From NCBI GenBank assembly GCA_963682055.1, contig OY821741.1, positions 4,285,501 through 4,349,500 on the forward strand: a DNA stretch of 64,000 bases, given 5' to 3'. Numbering within the stretch: the first letter of the stretch is position 1; every line of letters starts with the position of its first letter. Below are positions 24,186 to 34,955 of the stretch, in pieces. Under the pieces are notes generated by a model. The model was given only the letters and a program-made list of their open reading frames with translations. It made no database searches and was not told the origin of the DNA. The position numbers and the translations under genes were made by a program. This DNA is from Primula veris (Eukaryota; Streptophyta; Magnoliopsida; Ericales; Primulaceae).

Positions 24186-24960
24186 AAAAGATACTTCCTT
24201 TCAACTTCAACCATAGCAGTATACAACATCAGAATCAAATGAGAGTTTTTATAGGAAAAACAGCAAAATGGTTGTTGTTGAAAATATATTAGAGTACTTC
24301 TAAAAAAACTGAATCTTTTAAATGTATAACTTATCCAACAATTATTGTTCTTTTGCCAAATTTCTCTCCCAATACAAACCATTGAAATTCACATTTGAGA
24401 CCAAAATATCAATACCCACATAAAAAAGTATATATAAATATATATCCTAAAGGTGGTAGCAAGAATTTAAAAAAAAAAACAAGAAGCATAAAAGAAAAAT
24501 TATAGGAAAAACAACAAAGTTGAAAAAGATGCTTCCTTTTAACTGCAACTAGAGGCAGAGCTATATACAAATAAAAGTGTTTATTGGAAAAACAGCAAAA
24601 TGGTTGTTGATGAAAATACATAAAGAGTATTTCTAAAAAAATTGAACTGTTTAAATGTATAATTCATCAAAAAAATATTGTTATATTGCCTTGATGAGTT
24701 TCCAAATTCTCCTCCCAATACAAACCATTGAAATTCACATTTAAGACTAAAATATCAATAACCACATTAAAAAAATATCCTAAAGGTGGTAGCAAACATT
24801 AAGGAACCTTTTAAATGTGTAACTTATCAAACAATTATTGTTCTTTTGCCAAATTCTCCTCTCAATACAAACCTTAAAGAAAGAACAATTACAAACCATA
24901 GAAATTCACATTTGACACCAAAATATCAATACTCACATAAAAAATAAAAACTTAAATATG
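24186..24960. repeat. Tandem duplication of about 340 bp, 2.3 units
   Basis: Shared landmarks in order: CTTCCTTT, AACAGCAAAATGGTTGTTG, TTTAAATGTATAA, CAATACAAACCATTGAAATT and CCTAAAGGTGGTAGCAA. They occur from about 24190 and again from about 24529; a partial third unit starts near 24800. Non-coding. Repeated in the second block. Confidence 0.65.
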
Positions 24961-25485
24961 GTAGCAAGAATTAAGGAAATAATAATGATAAAAGAAAAAT
25001 GAAATAATAATTCACTTGGTACCTGTATAGCTCAGTTAACTTTGTTCAGAAAGAGATAAATGAGTTAGTTTTAGTATTATAAAAAAAGCTTATCCAAGGA
25101 TATAGGAATATATGTATGATTAACTAATAAAAAAAAATATACAAAAAAAAGGAGTTGGATAATGAAATTTGAGGTGAGGCTGAGAAAAATGCTTTGCACA
25201 AAATTGGGAAATATTTATAATTGTTCCTTTGTCGTTTCTACAAATAAGACTTAATTGATTTTATTTTATTTTTTAAAAAAACAAAAGCTTGTCGGAATGT
25301 GTAACATATTTGTATTTCTTTAAAATTATATAATTGATAAATAAATAAATAAAAAAACTAATTATTTGAGTAGTAGTAATATACTGATATTTATCGGTTT
25401 AATGTCCTAAGAATTGTTTTTTTTTTTACTTATAAATAATATAATAGTCTCTCTAAAAATATGCTACTCTTCACCTCCTCAACAA

Positions 25486-25617
25486 AACGAAAACTTGTTG
25501 CACTTGATCGATATTAAACGAAAACTTCTCGTTCAAATATCGATATTAAATGAAAACTTGTTGTTCAAATATCGATATTAAATGAAAACTTGTTGTTCAA
25601 ATATCGATATTAAATAA
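25486..25617. repeat. Minisatellite, 32-bp unit, about four copies
   Basis: The unit reads ATATCGATATTAAATGAAAA followed by CTTGTTGTTCAA. The last two full units are identical and the first two differ by a few bases. The ATCGAT core is palindromic. Repeated at 40047-40178. Confidence 0.75.
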
Positions 25618-26217
25618 ACATCCAATTTTGGTATTGTTGTATACAAATATTGTTTTGCTTACAAAACTCAAAAGGGTTCCTATAGTAAATCAGTATCAAA
25701 CCATTTAACGTTAATGTAGTTGATTAATTTTGGAGTAGACTAAAAAATGACATCATCCCGCATATTAAAAGAGACAAATATTCCCAATAAAATAGTAGCT
25801 TTTTAGCCATTTAGAAACTCGCATGATAACGAAAAAATCCTATGAAAATTATCATATGTTCTCTATGGATCTTGGTTCAGTCGATTCATTAGTTAGTATT
25901 CACATTTTCTATGATCGGATTTCATGTTCTAAAAGGCAGAACCTACGAGTATATTAGACGTAGGCTAGCAGTCTAACATATTAAGTAGAATTAAGCGTCA
26001 TTACACAGAATTAGACGCTAAACGATCAATTTCTGCCTAAAATCCGCCAAACGTCTTTTTCAACATCGATCTTATTCGACTTCTCACCAATATTGATACT
26101 AAAGTTGCAATTTTACTAAACCCACTTAACATTAAACTACTCTCTCAAAATAAAACTTCAATAATTTAGGACTTATATGTAAAAAAAATTTGGAATGTTG
26201 TTATTTTCCATCTTCAC

Positions 26218-26546
26218 TAGGGGCGGGCAAAAAACCAAAAAAACCGAACCGAACCGATAACTGAATCGAAAAAAACCGAAAAAAATCGAAACCGAAAAAC
26301 CAAAAAGTTATCGGGTCGGTTTCGGTTTTCAGTAAAACCGAACCGAAAAAGACTGAAAAAACCTGAAAAAACCTGAAAAAGACCGAAAAATAAAAAATAA
26401 AACCGAAAAAAACCGAAACTGGACCGAAAAAATCGATCCGGTTCGGTCCAAAAAATAAAAAGACCGAAACCGAAAAAAACCGAACCGAAAAATATGTCTG
26501 GTTTCGGTTTCGATAAAAACCGAACCGGACCGAAGAAAACCGCCCC
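26218..26546. mobile_element. CCGAA-rich hAT-like MITE just upstream of EngB
   Basis: Begins TAGGGGCGGGC and ends CCGCCCC in inverse orientation, with the exact 8-bp duplication ATCTTCAC on both sides (26210-26217 and 26547-26554). The 329-bp interior is an almost pure mixture of CCGAAC and AAAAACCGAA repeats. Frames across it (119 and 122 codons, minus strand) are low-complexity by-products. Its right end lies 68 bp from the EngB start codon, so it lies within or next to the promoter or 5' leader. Confidence 0.75.
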
Positions 26547-26614
26547 ATCTTCACCTTCAACTCTATAGAGATAGAAAAATATCAAGTTTTTTTCTCACTT
26601 TTTTATTTTCTACG

Positions 26615-29600
26615 ATGTTTCTCACTCACCAACACCTACTTAGATTCACTATCTTCTCCAAAACCCTTAATAAACCCAACAAAACCCACTTTTTATTCAC
26701 CAAATCTCTTCTCTCCCCTAAAACCTCTAATAACCCAATTTCCCATTTCTCAATATCATCTTCTTTACCTCTTTTACAAGAAAAAACCCAAGAAAACAAC
26801 CCACAAAACACCCAAGAAAACAACCCACTAACTCAAATCCCGATACCTATCGAGAAGCTTTTCGTGCCGCCTGAGACAGTAATATCAACTTCCCTTGAGA
26901 ACCCACCAAGGGTTTTGAAAGGGTCCAACATTGTGTTGAGTAAATATGCTATTGGGGCTCATGTTGACGTGGCGGAGTTTGTCAAGAGTAGTGTTGAGTT
27001 CGAGGATTGTCCGGGGAACGGGGAGCCTGAGTTTGCGCTTGTTGGGAGGTCGAATGTTGGGAAGTCGTCGTTGTTGAATTCGCTCGTGAGGAGGAAGAAA
27101 CTGGCTTTAACTTCCAAGAAACCAGGTTTTTTTTTAACTTTTAATTACCCTTTTAATAGTACTTGTCTTTTCTAGTTGAACATTTTAAGTACTTAAATAT
27201 ATATGTTTTCAATGAAGTTAAAAGATTGAACCTTTGAGTGGTGTCTATAAGTACTATCTGATAGAAGTTGCGAAAAAAGCTTATTTATTTGAGATGGGTA
27301 GTGAAAATTAGTAGTGTAAATAAGTAAATGAGGACACCTTCCTTAGGGTTTTAAAAGGGTCTAGTATTGTGCTCGGTAAGTATGTTGGTGGGGCCCACGT
27401 TGAGGTGGTGTAGCGTAGTTTGTCAAGAATAGCGTCGGGTTCGATGATTGTCCAGGGAATGGGGAGCCTGAGTTGGCGTTAGTGGGAAGGTTGAATGTGG
27501 AGCAGTTGTCGTTGTTGAATTCGCTGGTGAGGAGGAAGAAACTGGCTTTAGCTTCCAAGGAATCAGGGTTTTTTTATAATCAAATTACCCTCTTAATAGT
27601 ACATGTCTTGTCTAATTCAACATATTAAATACTTAAGTATAATTTTTTCTATGAAGTTGAAAGGTTGAACCTTTGAGTGGTAATTATGTGTATTGTATAT
27701 TAAGTGTTGGAAAATCTTAGTTCTTTGTGGTGGGTAGCGAGGATTAGCAAATTATAGTGTAACTCGGTAAATCAGGAAACCTTTATCTCGGTTTCCTGTG
27801 AAAGGTTTCCTGGGATTCTAAAAGGACATTGTGTTTAGTAAATAGGTTGTTGGGGACCAGGTTGACATACTGGAGTTTGTTAAGAGTAGCGTCAGGTTTG
27901 AGGATTGCCAGATCATAGTTTAGTCGTGAAGAAGTTACAAAAAAGCTTACTTCTTTGTGGTGGGTGGTGAAGACTACCAGATAATGGTATACATAAGCAG
28001 TATTAGGAACCTTAATCTCGGGCTCCCGTGTAAAGCCGCCTAGGGTAGGTCTAACAATATGTTGAGTGAGTATGTTGTTGGGACCCATGTTGACGTGGCA
28101 GTGTTTGTCAAGAGTAGCGTCGGATTTGAGGATTGTCCGGGGAATAGGGAGCAGGAGTTTGCGTTAGTGGGAAGGTTGAATGATGGGAAATCATCGTTAT
28201 TGAATTCGAGGAAGAAAGTGGTCCTGACTTCCAAGAAACCAAGTTTTTTTCATTAATTTTTATTTAGTTAAGTTTTGATTAGTTTAGTCGTGACCCTGCG
28301 CTTATGATAACACTTGTCTTCTCTAATCGAACAATGTAAGTTTGTAATTATATCTTTTTGGTGAAGTTGAAAGATTGAACTTTTAAGTGGTAATTATAAG
28401 TATTGTACGTTAGAAGCTGGGAAAAGCCTACTTCTTTGTGGTGGACAGTGAAAATTAGCTGATAATAGTGTAATTATATAAATTAGGAAACTCTTCCCTG
28501 AGAACCTGTGTAGGGTTTTAGAAGGGTCTAGCATTGTATTAAGTAAGTATGTTGCGGGGGTTTACGTTAATATAGCGGAGTATGTTATAGGCTTATAATA
28601 AAACTTGTGGGAAAAGCTTACTACTAGCATATGAGTAGTAGTTTAAAGAATTAGTAGGAAACGTTAGTGTCATCATCCTTTGCTAACCCCAACTATAGGT
28701 TTAAATTGGTCGAACATTGTGCTAAGTAAGCATGTTTTTGGTCCCTTGTTGATGTGGCATAGTTTGTGGAAAGTAGCGTTTGTTTTGTACTTTGATGATT
28801 ATCCTGGGAACGGGGACATGGAGTTTGCGTTGGTGGGAGGTCTAATGTGGAGAAATCTTCCCCCACTTCTTAGAAACCAGTTAATATTTTGGTCAAAAAA
28901 GTAAAAAGGACTTAAAACCTCTTATTCTAGCTTAAGACAGTGATTGTAAAAGATCACAGTATGGGGTAGTTATTGGTATACTGGCTGTTGTTTTGGTAGT
29001 TCTTGAGAAAAAGTACACATTCGTGTTTGTGTAGTGAAAGTTAGCCTCTTAAGTGTTTGCGTAACCTGTACACTATTGTTGCAGGTTGAAAATTTGAAAT
29101 TGCAACTATTATGATTTACGAAAGAAGTTTGCTTTATGTGGAAAGCATCAACAAGAGCTTATCCAGTTCCCTATCTTAGTTACAAAGTTCAAATTGAAAA
29201 CCGTTTTATTAATTTGTAAGTCGTGGTTAATAACTGAATATGTTGATTTGCTAAGGTGGCAGTGACTTGTGATAACAATGAAAGTTGAATGTTTTATCAG
29301 CTGTAGACACTAGCTACATAATTGTTCTTTGCAGTTTCTGTGATTATGAATTTGAAACTCAGTATTATCTTTCACATGCAGGGAAGACACAATGCATCAA
29401 CCATTTCCGGATTAATGATAGTTGGTATCTCGTCGACTTACCAGGATATGGGTATGGCAGTTCTTCCTTCATCACTTCTACATTGTTATTTATCTGTTTA
29501 TCCTTTCACCTCCTCTTCTTTCTCTTTCCCTCTCCTCCTTTCCATAATTCCATTTTTAGTTACTAAATTATAGTATAAATGACTGCAGTCATGAATGCCG

Positions 29601-31038
29601 TTTCCACATACTACATATAAAATATATAGATCTTTAGTTTTTGAAATAGTTAAAATATTAGAAGCAATGTAGTTGGCTATGATCAGAGCATGTTGCAATA
29701 ACAAAACGTGAGTGTGGGTCATAAGTCATTATCATTTAATTTAGATACAGACTCCTGTATGTTCACGTGGGAAACACGGGATAATGATAGTATATTTTAG
29801 TTTTTGAGATGGCACGATATTTTTCTTTTCATAAGTTGAATAACTCTAGTTGTAAATATGAGTCCAACAATTGTCTATCTTTTGTTGAGTATTTGGTCAC
29901 TAATGACCTTAATGCTGCAGATATGAAAATGAGGAATTATTCATTCAAATAACATTTTTTTCCGGAAAGCAGACAGGCGCAGATGTGTGACTAAATTATA
30001 TATTTTTAGATTTTCTTCCAAGTCTATCATGAATGTGGCTCTTTTTTAAGATAAATAATTTTATTTTTTTGAATTTTCTACAAATTCGAGAATGTGTTGG
30101 GCTTATCCGCTAAAAACTACGGTAGAGCTGTTCGGCTTCTTCTCTTTCCATATTAGCTACCAGTGAACACTCTTCTTGTTCACTTTTCATTTGTTTATTT
30201 CATAAACCAATTAACTACGGACTATAAAAACATTTATGTTTGCATTGAACAGGTATGCATCTGCTCCTCATGAACTTCGGATAGATTGGGACAAGTTTAC
30301 AAAAGACTATTTTCTAAATCGACCAACTTTGGTCTCTGTTTTCCTCCTTATAGATGCGAGCATTCCTGCAAAAAAGATTGATCTCGAATATGCCAGCTGG
30401 CTGGGCCAAAACCAAGTGAGTTTCTTCTTTTCCTTCAATCTGTAAGTTGAATATTATAAAAACGTTGTCTCGGAAACAATGGAGTTGGGGATAAAAGTTT
30501 GGTCAACTGTTATGTTTGTTTACCCTAAATTTTGGTAGTGTTTGGGTGCTGTTGTGAAACTCTTCGTCTGTTTCTGAAGTCAAAGAGTGAATTTTTTTGG
30601 CAGCTTCTCAAAACTGTTTCTTGAGATTCTTTGAGACAACCTAGTTTTACAGGCCTACAAAGAGTTGTTTTCTCTTATTCTGTATTTTTTAATATACGAA
30701 AATGGCAAAAACAGGAAAAATCTAGAAATTTTGTGTAGTTCAGCAAGTACTTTTTCACTTTGCAGTCTTCAAAATCAGAGACTTTTTCTTTCTTTAATTT
30801 GTGATACGTTTTCTCATAGATTCCCATGACAATAGTTTTCACCAAATGCGACAAGCGGAAAAAGAAAAAGAACGGTGGGAAAAGACCCGAAGAAAATGTG
30901 CAGGATTTTCAGGAGTTAATAAGTGATTTCTTTCAAAGTGTGCCACCTTGGATCATGACTAGTAGTGTGACTAATCAAGGTCGAGATGAGATACTATTGC
31001 ACATGGCTCAGCTTAGAAACTACTGGCTAAAACATTGA
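26615..31038 (+). CDS. Organelle-type EngB/YihA GTPase, copy 1
   Basis: Four exons in one frame, 320 residues: 26615-27125, 29382-29451, 30253-30415, 30820-31038. All GTPase motifs are present: P-loop GRSNVGKSS (144-152), switch I KPGKT (169-173), DLPGYG (189-194), TKCD (256-259) and SSVTNQG. The first 80 or so residues are Ser/Thr/Lys/Asn-rich with few acidic residues, consistent with a plastid or mitochondrial transit peptide. Bacterial EngB helps assemble the large ribosomal subunit; plant homologues (Arabidopsis At2g22870/EMB2001 and At5g11480, about 300-320 aa) are thought to do the same in organelles, and EMB2001 is needed for embryo growth. The lysine-rich insert [14 protein letters not shown] after TKCD is typical of the plant forms. 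Exon 2 (70 nt) encodes the DLPGYG motif. Intron 1 (2.26 kb) contains decayed copies of exon 1. The gene starts 68 bp after a hAT-like element. Confidence 0.92.
27328..28900 (+). pseudogene. Five decayed copies of EngB exon 1 inside EngB intron 1
   Basis: The 3' half of exon 1 plus some following intron recurs five times, in the same orientation: from about 27328, 27772, 28005, 28487 and 28655, roughly 435-470 bp apart when not shortened. Shared landmarks are GGGTTTT-AAAGGGTC, AGTAAGTATGTTG, GTTTGTCAAGAGTAGCGTC, GAGGATTGTCC and AGAAACTGGCTTTA. Copy 1 has in-frame stops and a destroyed P-loop (GRLNVEQLS). Copies 2 and 4 lack the P-loop part. Copy 3 (28059-28256) still has an open frame with GRLNDGKSS and LTSKKP. 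Copy 5 is frameshifted. The first exon must be the coding one, because it alone joins in frame to exon 2. Confidence 0.8.
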
Positions 31039-32410
31039 GAGATGCTTTACGGAATTATCGCTCCATTAATGCTGGGATAAATCGTCGATATACTTTTCTC
31101 TTTTTCAAGAGATTTCATCGTGTACCTAAATTTTGGCAATATATTGAAGGTTCTACAGAATTCTTCGGGTATCAAATGTCTTTCTTTGAATAGTTCATTT
31201 GGGCTGTAATACTGGAAGAAATGTTTCAGATTTGTTAGATTTTTCTGTGTGTGGAAGTTAACTGAATTCAAGTGGATTCAATGTTGTGCTGCGATAGAAG
31301 TTCATTCCAAAAAATATTAGTTTGGCCCTTTTTTTATTTATTAATTCGTTAATTATATTATCGATCATAGTCATGCTAATCTTCTTTGTAATCTTCTGTG
31401 TTTGTTCACCATATTAACTCAATGTCTCTTCGAAATAAATTCTGATAAAAAAAAAAATCAAACTAAATATCATTATGCTGTCCCGTTTGTTAGTCTGGGT
31501 GTTATGAAAAATTTATTGCAACTTTAGGCAATCTCAAGCAGGCATGGAAAGGCGAAAAAAATTGCAACTTTAACAGACAAGCGACCGCATGCGACTACGT
31601 TCTGTTAAATAATTTGACATAAGTGTACTGTTAAAAAGAAAAAGTAACAGCATTGTATATTAAACCAGAAAATAGTGATGGTATAGTGTACTAAAACTAT
31701 AAGAAACTTGCATATTCTGGTTCATCTGAAACTATATTTTTTATTTTTTATTATTACTAATCCATCCGTCCCAAAGGGGTTATATGTATCTAAGTGTAAT
31801 TTTGATTTACAAATATCTCGTGCTTAAATTGTTGAAATATAAATTTTAAAAATTTGTTCATATATTTTAACATTTGAACTATGTGATTAACTTATCAAAA
31901 TTCTATTTCGACAATTTAGGTATAAGCTATTTATACATCAAAGAAGATTAAACCATGTCATTTGAAAATTAAACCAGGGAAAATGTGTTCTCTTTCTGTC
32001 TCTAAAATTCGTCATTTCTTTAGGGTAAGTATTTCTTTTTTGTTGGGTTCTTAAAGCATTCAATTCTTTACTTATGTTCTTAAAAAAATTATGGGTTAAT
32101 TTTCTATATCAGTAGTGTTCATACTGTTTTATAGTCATTCTGATTTTTTTAAAATATTGTTGCTGATTGTGTATGTTAATAAGTATTCTTTTGTTACACA
32201 CCCATAACTTGTTTGAACATTGTTAGTGGAAAAACCTTTGCTTTTTTACAATTATGGGTTTTGAATTTTATTTTTAGGTACCTCTTTTTGAGGTGGTCTA
32301 GAGAAATATTTAGTTATGATATATGTGTTTAATTATGATACCAATGAGAAATAGTTAGTTATTAAATAATTGGTGGTGATTTAGGACATGTATATAAAGA
32401 GCAACATATT

Positions 32411-32833
32411 TTTACAGGAAGTCATTTTAATATCTATTTTTTCTTTCTCTAGATCTTGTAAAACATATATTTGAGGTTTTTTGTGTCTTGCTTTTGCACC
32501 TTTTTAATTTGAGATTTGTTCTCATTAAACGTTATTTTGTATCACAATTGATCTTGGTGCAATAAGGAGAGTAACAGAGATATGAGGTATAAGGAGAAAA
32601 GTGACATTTTTTGAGCTCAATTTCTCTTAAAAATGGGGTTCTATGATGTCTACTTGCGCTCTTTTTTCCTCAAATATATTGTTATAGTTTTTTTGTAATG
32701 GATCTATTAAACAGTGTGTTTTTAGCGATTTGTAATCGGATTATTTGATTACCATCGTGGGGATATTGTCGCATGTATTCGATATTTTTCTTCTTCAACT
32801 AATAAAAATTTCCTTTCAAAATAAAAAATAAAA
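32411..32833 (+). mobile_element. Retroposed sequence with 17-bp target duplication
   Basis: ATAAAGAGCAACATATT occurs exactly at 32394-32410 and 32834-32850. The 423 bp between ends in an A-rich tail (TTTCAAAATAAAAAATAAAA). A long direct repeat and a terminal A-rich tract are the marks of LINE-machinery target-primed insertion, so this is a SINE, a 5'-truncated LINE end or a retrocopy of a transcript. I do not recognise its source, see no open frame, and see no obvious tRNA-like A/B boxes at its start. Confidence 0.7.
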
Positions 32834-33188
32834 ATAAAGAGCAACATATTCTTTAGCAGAGCCATAAGAGTATATATTACTGAATTTCTTGCCTACAGTA
32901 ACTTAAGCAGAACTTATTTTGGAATAAAAGGAAAATGAGCTCCTTAATTTAGATGATGTTTATTCGTTATGAGATGGTCAATTTGGTTGTAAATCAGTGT
33001 GCAGTTTCTGTTATGTTCTATGATCTGTTTTTCGGAAGAGTAAGTTTGCAAAAAAAGTACTAACAAGCCTGATCATAGTTGGGCAGCAGTTAGTTTCTTA
33101 GTATGCAAACTGTTGATGTTCTCATGTCTTAATTCTGTCGGGTTTTCAGTTTTATATGCTGCGTTTGTATATGATGTAAGGTTGAATA

Positions 33189-33341
33189 GAGTGGTGATAT
33201 AAGGAGAGACTTTTTGACATAGACTATCGCAGAGACTCAATGTGGACAATCACAGATCATGTATATGAGGGTAAATCAAGTATTCACATTAAGTCTCTGC
33301 GAGAGCATCTGTCAAAAAATTTCTCTTTATATCACCGTTCC
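33189..33341. mobile_element. 153-bp MITE with long inverted repeats
   Basis: Terminal inverted repeats of about 50 bp: GTGGTGATATAAGGAGAGAC at the left, with the reverse complement of TTTCTCTTTATATCACCG at the right, and CGCAGAGACT matched by AGTCTCTGCG inside. GTTGAATA flanks it on both sides (33181-33188 and 33342-33349). Long inverted repeats and an 8-9 bp duplication suggest a Mutator- or hAT-type MITE. Non-coding. Confidence 0.75.
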
Positions 33342-33688
33342 GTTGAATATCAGATGTCATAGCCTCATAGACTTCTGACTTCTCTGGATATATGTAATAT
33401 TATATAATCACTTTCTTCATCCCTGAATATTAGTTATCTCTAATCTCCTCTTTTAGTGAAACTTATGCAACTAAGTTACTTCTCGGAATGCAAACCTTTT
33501 TTCAAGTTATGAGCACCCAAGTGATTTGGTTGTTTACTTAGTTCTTTTTTCCTACACGTGTAACGGTGATTACGTTATTCAAATGCTTGTTTGTACTTCA
33601 TGTGTCGATGCTTGCTTAAAGCTATCATAATCATTTTTACGTTCAAATGCAAATATATTTCCGACCCCAAATTCACTACTGGCCAATG

Positions 33689-33821
33689 AATACCGTACAG
33701 AGCCAAAAGGGAGAAACCCTAAATGAACAAGTGGACAGGATCAGCACCCTACCAGACGACATCATCTGCGGCAGTATACTCTCACTCATTCCCACCAAGG
33801 ACTCGGTCCGAACCTCGGCAC
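33689..33821 (+). pseudogene. F-box gene start truncated by the assembly gap
   Basis: The first 44 or so codons of the F-box gene, including VDRISTLPDDII, identical to the start of the complete gene at 48250. The sequence stops at the first N. This is not a separate gene: the contig ends here. Any protein model that continues across the gap is meaningless. Confidence 0.85.
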
Positions 33822-34021
33822 NNNNNNNNNNNNNNNNNNNNNNNNNNNNNNNNNNNNNNNNNNNNNNNNNNNNNNNNNNNNNNNNNNNNNNNNNNNNNNN
33901 NNNNNNNNNNNNNNNNNNNNNNNNNNNNNNNNNNNNNNNNNNNNNNNNNNNNNNNNNNNNNNNNNNNNNNNNNNNNNNNNNNNNNNNNNNNNNNNNNNNN
34001 NNNNNNNNNNNNNNNNNNNNN
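33822..34021. other. Assembly gap of exactly 200 N
   Basis: Two hundred consecutive N, a round number of the kind inserted by scaffolding software and not a measured distance. Sequence on the right resumes at a point already present at 19461. Confidence 0.98.
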
Positions 34022-34596
34022 TATACACTTCTTTTTAATAAGCAAATGTACACTTTTTTTTTATAAGAAAATGTACACTTCTTTTTAATAAGCAAATGTA
34101 CACTTCTTTTTAATAAGCAAATGTACACTTCTTTTTAATAAGCAAATGTACACTTCTTTTTATAAGCAAATGTACACTTCTTTTTAATAAGCAAATGTAC
34201 ACTTCTTTTTACTTCTTTTATAAATGTACACTTCTTTTATAAGTGTACACTTTATAAGTGCACACTTATTTATAAATGCACACTTTATAAGTGCACACTT
34301 ATTTATAAATGCACACTTTTATAAATGTACATTTTTATAAATGTTCACTTTATCAATGCACACTTCTTATAAATGTACACTTCTTATAAATGTACACACT
34401 TATAAATGTACACTTATTTAATAAGCAAATGTACACTTATTTTTAACAAGCAAATGTATACTTCTTTTTATAAGCAAATATACACTTATTTTTAATAAGC
34501 AAATGTATATTTTTTTTATAAGAAAAGTATACTTCTTTTTAACAAGCAAACATTTGTTTATAAAATATACACATTATACATATGTACACACATACA
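34022..34596. repeat. Minisatellite, 25-bp unit (second copy, truncated)
   Basis: Same array as at 19236-20035 but lacking its first 225 or so bases because the contig starts inside it. Confidence 0.85.
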
Positions 34597-34955
34597 TGTA
34601 TCACATAGGTGGTAGTGAACCTATAGATATCTACATAATCAAGTTTAAAAGAAGATTAAAAATATTATATGTGAGACTCAACGCCATCGCGCATTTTTGT
34701 GAAGAAACACGGGTAAACATAAAAAAAAAACGACTAACATGGTGTTAAGGAAATACAGTAATGCATTACATTCAGTGCAATTTATTAAGAACATAATTTA
34801 CATCCAGGTTTAATCATCTCACATTTTTGGTAAACCATACATATGTACACAAAAGGTACTTTACATGTTCACTTCTTCAACTTTCGAACTTGTTAATGAA
34901 GCAAAAAAACTTGGAATCGTCTAAGAAGCAACAATAAAACACATGTCCTTTCAAT

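Larger units (their letters stand above)
23278..26217. other. Intergenic region between PPR and EngB genes
   Basis: Upstream flank of the divergently oriented PPR and EngB genes. It carries the local tandem duplications listed separately and no supported gene. Short open frames here have no recognisable product. It is repeated at 37839-40778. Confidence 0.5.
31039..33688. other. Intergenic between EngB and the F-box gene
   Basis: Begins with the EngB 3' untranslated region; AATAAATT at about 31434 followed by an A run may mark its polyadenylation site. A Stowaway-like relic lies at about 31761-31950 (CCATCCGTCCCAAAGG at its left end, with the right end eroded). The retroposon and MITE here are listed separately. 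No further gene is seen. Repeated at 45600-48249. Confidence 0.45.
19461..33821. repeat. First copy of a 14,361-bp duplicated block
   Basis: Every position I compared recurs 14,561 bp further on (34022-48382), including all open frames, introns, transposons and oligo-A tracts. The block runs exactly to the first N of the gap. It contains the PPR gene, the EngB gene and the first codons of the F-box gene. It most likely reflects unmerged overlapping contig ends rather than a biological duplication. Confidence 0.9.

Noticed and set aside
25019..25062. Text resembling a tRNA fragment (TAGCTCAGTT)
   Set aside because: There is no cloverleaf: the flanking bases do not pair into acceptor or anticodon stems.
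33647..34128. Open frames on both strands crossing the N gap
   Set aside because: The central codons are unknown bases, so the frames are created by the gap.
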